64,000 bases of DNA from Cerrena zonata (taxonomy: Eukaryota; Basidiomycota; Agaricomycetes; Polyporales; Cerrenaceae), in assembly GCA_038087015.1 (NCBI GenBank), contig JASBNA010000014.1:558001-622000 (forward strand). Reading direction: 5' to 3'. Position numbers and translations under genes: made by a program. The notes beneath the pieces were generated by a model. It had not been told where the DNA came from. It did not search any database and saw only the letters and a program-made list of their open reading frames with translations. Every line of letters starts with the position of its first letter. Position 1 is the first letter of the stretch. Shown here in pieces: positions 60,960-64,000 of the stretch.

Positions 60960-63900
60960 AGCTATCTGCTCGGGAAACAGCTTTGGATAGAGCGAGTTTC
61001 ATTCCTTTCTCTAGCTCTCGAGATCCGTCTCACTAGTTTCAGCATTCCCTTCTCTCTTAGCAACAAATTTGGTTAGCCATTCCCGTTCCAACACATAAAT
61101 ACATCACATCCGACTCCGACGAGAAAACGCTCTTCCTAACTCCACCCATTCGAGACACGACTGAGGATCCCAAGTGAGTACAAATGTCCCAGTCTCCTAC
61201 TGTAGCGCTGACCGACTGTATTTTCCTGGTCCCGACGATGAGTGCCCTAGGACCTAGTCTTCGTCAAGCTCAAGATCGAGTAACTGAATGCAGAAACTCA
61301 CAAGGGATGTATAGCTTTGAATACCGATGTATCCAGTCGTCGTCGTCCCAAACCCTACGATAGAGCAAGCCAGCCACCATCATCAACTGGCGACGTTTCC
61401 TCTTTTCTAGCGATTTGTCATGAGGATAAGGTCGGGGGCGACATATCTTCGGATATGGTTCACCGTATTGTAGATGAACCTCAGCCCCAACTACAACGGT
61501 TGTAGAAAGAAGGGGTGCTGTGATGGGCGGCGGAGGAATGATATCGGATGGCTTAGTCCTGTCGATCTTGTGGTACACTCCCCTGTAGCATGATGTAGCC
61601 CAATAGGAGACGACGGGATGACCTTCGATAAGATCAACATCACAAGACGAGCGACGAGAAGTCGAGTATTGCGTGGGCGACGTCTAGTTCTGTATGAGAA
61701 GGGTGTCGCTCACTGTCGACTTGTTTATAGGCACTTCTTCCGCGTATATCAGAAGGGTGCAATATGAAGAACACACACAAATGACGTCTCCTGCCTTGCT
61801 ATGTATCAAAGAACCGTCCTCGGTAGGACTCGAGCGTGAATTTTACATATTATGGTCTGAGACATGGGCAAGTCGGCATGGGAGGAAGTTTTGATATCGT
61901 GTGAAGACGAAGATCGAAGAGACTCCTAGTAGCCAGCTTGTTGACCAGAAATTCCTAGATGACTGTAACACTCGAAAGCGGCCAATGGGTACTTGAAGAG
62001 GGTGAGATGACATGAACCGGTGCGAGCTGCACGAGTCCGTTGACGCACCAAGAACGTACGGGCATCCATGATATAGGCAGTACAAGGAGAATATTCTCTG
62101 GACGACCACCGGTGCTGCTAGTACCCATGATCGGGTAAATATTCCGAGCCATCCCTGCTTGTACTTGGTAAAGGGATAACGACTGTTGACAATGTTAACG
62201 TCATCGTTGTCTTGGCAAAATATGCCACTAATTATGCCACTAATTTACCTGGGTACATGGAGAATGGGTTCTAAGGACGATAAATCGACCCATGTTGCAT
62301 ACACGATCTCAATAGATCATGAAACATGGCCAGGATCGAAGTCGGCGTTTGATCTTGCGCAGAGTAGGCCGACCGACGTCCATTCTCGATCAGGTACTGA
62401 CAAAGAATGAAGAAGTGGTGACGAGCTTTACTCGTTTTCAGATATGAATCAAGGTCAGAATGAGTCACCAATGAAGAGGGGACGTACATTGATTTGACGG
62501 CAGAACATTACATTAGTTGTATGACTTGGACTGCGGTGCCGTCGGGTTAGTAGGACCTTAGACTGAAGTTGAGGGCCTGTGAACACACTATAGAACGAAC
62601 AGGTGAGGTAAATATACCATCGGTCAATAATATATAGAGAATACGTACAATTTGTAGTCTATCGATTCGCATCTCCTTGAAAAACGGATGGGGAAGACGT
62701 GTGTTATCGATAGTGTAAGAAGGCGGTGGCCATAGCAGAGCGTGACGGTTATACGTGAGTTCCAGAGTGCTGAAGAGGCCTTGAAGCTTGGGGCATTGAA
62801 GAGTACATAGAGTCGAGGGGTCCAAGCAAGCTTGAAGCAAGACAGAGTCGGAGAGGAAAACACCCTTCGATCGGTGACGTCATCAGTCCCAGGATCGACA
62901 TCAGCCACCGCCACTGCCACTCACTCAGACAGGCCGTTCGAATCATTCGACCTCCGCCACCGCTTTCAACGCTTCCCGTCCACACTCGACCTCCTCCATC
63001 GTTCTTCGCGATCTCAACCCCAGCAGTCTTCCTTTGTGCTCCACAAACCTGGTACATCCGCGTCACCCTTCACGCTATCTAGGTTGCTTGACGTGATTCG
63101 GATGAGATGTGACGGTCTGTTTCTATTCTGAACCCAAGCCCCACCGAGCTGAAGAGATACTTGGCTAAATAGTCACTTATGGCCCACGTTAGGTGCCATA
63201 TCGATCTTACCCTCGCTGTCAACAAGGATTCCGAACCTCTCTGAGTTGTCGGTTTCCTCCACCGTCTATCCCTCTCTTCTTCCCAACGCCTTATCTTTCC
63301 AGCTTACATCTTGAACCCTCTGCAATACTCGTATGCATTCCCACTCTTGGAATCCATTTCGAGCTCTCCTTTGTAGACCTCGGCCTTGGGAGTCCTTGCC
63401 GCAAGTACGTGTCTCCGTGTACTCTTCTTCGAGCCAAGTTAGAGTCGCTAAGGGTTGCAGGGTTCCGTGTTCGACGTAACACAAGCATATTTACCTCACA
63501 AAGTATGTCATTATATATTTTCTCTAAACCTCCCGCCTTATTCACATTTACGGCAAAAGAAATAATCAGTGCTCTTGCCTAATAGAACGCCGGATAGACT
63601 CTGGATGGCAAACAATGTGCCGTACCTCGCGGCTTACTAAGAGGCCTCCCGACCAATCTTCGTATAACGGCTAGGCGACGTTGACCTACGATCAACGGCT
63701 GGGAAAAGCACTGAGCAATGCTGACGGCAAGCTCCTGACGGCTCTTTCCCCGTCTAGTCCTATCGTCCCCCTTACACTTACGCCAACGAGTCAACTTCAT
63801 CATCTTGGTCTACAGATTGTCTTGCAATCAACAGACATCATATGCGTCGGTTGTTCATGTCAAGGCTTCTAGATTCAGGGAGTTTTCGAGCTCTTGCCGT

Positions 63901-64000
63901 CAATCTTGAAAGAATACCCACACTGAAAGCGATTCCTGATGACTCTGGGAGGTACCGATTGATTTCTGTTGCCTTTTCTAACTAGCCCTGATAGCGTCTA
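60960..64000 (+). pseudogene. Degenerate repeat unit 5 with ZIP relic
   Basis: Landmarks shared with units 2 and 3: AGTACTTGAAGAGGGTGAGATGACATGAACCGG-like sequence at 61990, GGTGACGTCATCAGTCCCAGG at 62873, GCTCCACAAACCTGGTACATCCGCGTCACCCTTC near 63040, and AACAGACATCATATGCG near 63829 (unit 2: near 46148). The ZIP trace at 63200-63243 reads IDLTLAVNKDSEPL and then a stop. The window ends inside the unit. The 61-61.7 kb part is less certain. Confidence 0.5.

Overview
This looks like nuclear DNA from a filamentous basidiomycete, probably an agaricomycete. Genes are split by many introns of about 48-60 bp with GTANGT donors. The families are typical of that group: NACHT-WD40 receptors, a KDZ transposase with a CxC2 cysteine cluster, a DUF4238 protein, Zrt-type ZIP transporters and a Ty3-like gag-protease. 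The species cannot be named from the sequence.

Layout. 1-4380: the 5' end of an LTR retrotransposon on the minus strand (LTR, primer-binding site, gag-protease running off the left edge). 4542-8846: NACHT-WD40 gene A (+), with a 1-bp frameshift just before the P-loop. 9876-23159: a 13.3-kb KDZ DNA transposon flanked by a 7-8 bp target duplication. It carries an open, intron-rich 1105-codon transposase and a divergent cargo pair: a protein ending in an RNase H1 N-terminal (hybrid-binding) domain, and a 925-aa protein with a homeodomain-like motif. Its two terminal inverted repeats differ in length by exactly fifteen 73-bp units. 23.2-24.5 kb: decayed ZIP-like sequence on the minus strand. 26524-29030: a DUF4238 gene broken by a 460-bp MITE in codon 23.

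32.8-39.5 kb and 54.2-60.95 kb are two copies of one roughly 6.6-kb segment. Each holds a ZIP transporter (+) converging on a NACHT-WD40 gene (-; genes B and C). ZIP copy 1 and receptors B and C are open throughout. ZIP copy 2 has lost its start codon and 2 bp near its 5' end. Between and beyond the copies (about 40-54 kb and 61-64 kb) are tandem degenerate units that carry recognisable pieces of ZIP exons 5 and 6 and probably descend from further ZIP copies. A second MITE copy sits in one of these units.

How it fits together: the window is a duplicating receptor/zinc-transporter cluster. The receptors have a helical N-terminus with an MLKL-NTD-like look, a NACHT ATPase and a WD40 sensor, the layout of fungal incompatibility or immune-type NLRs. 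Mobile elements have repeatedly landed in it. If the KDZ element is removed, gene A also faces a decayed minus-strand ZIP-like sequence, so the receptor-ZIP pairing may have existed three times. Exon models were derived by hand by requiring splice sites, reading frame and agreement between paralogues.
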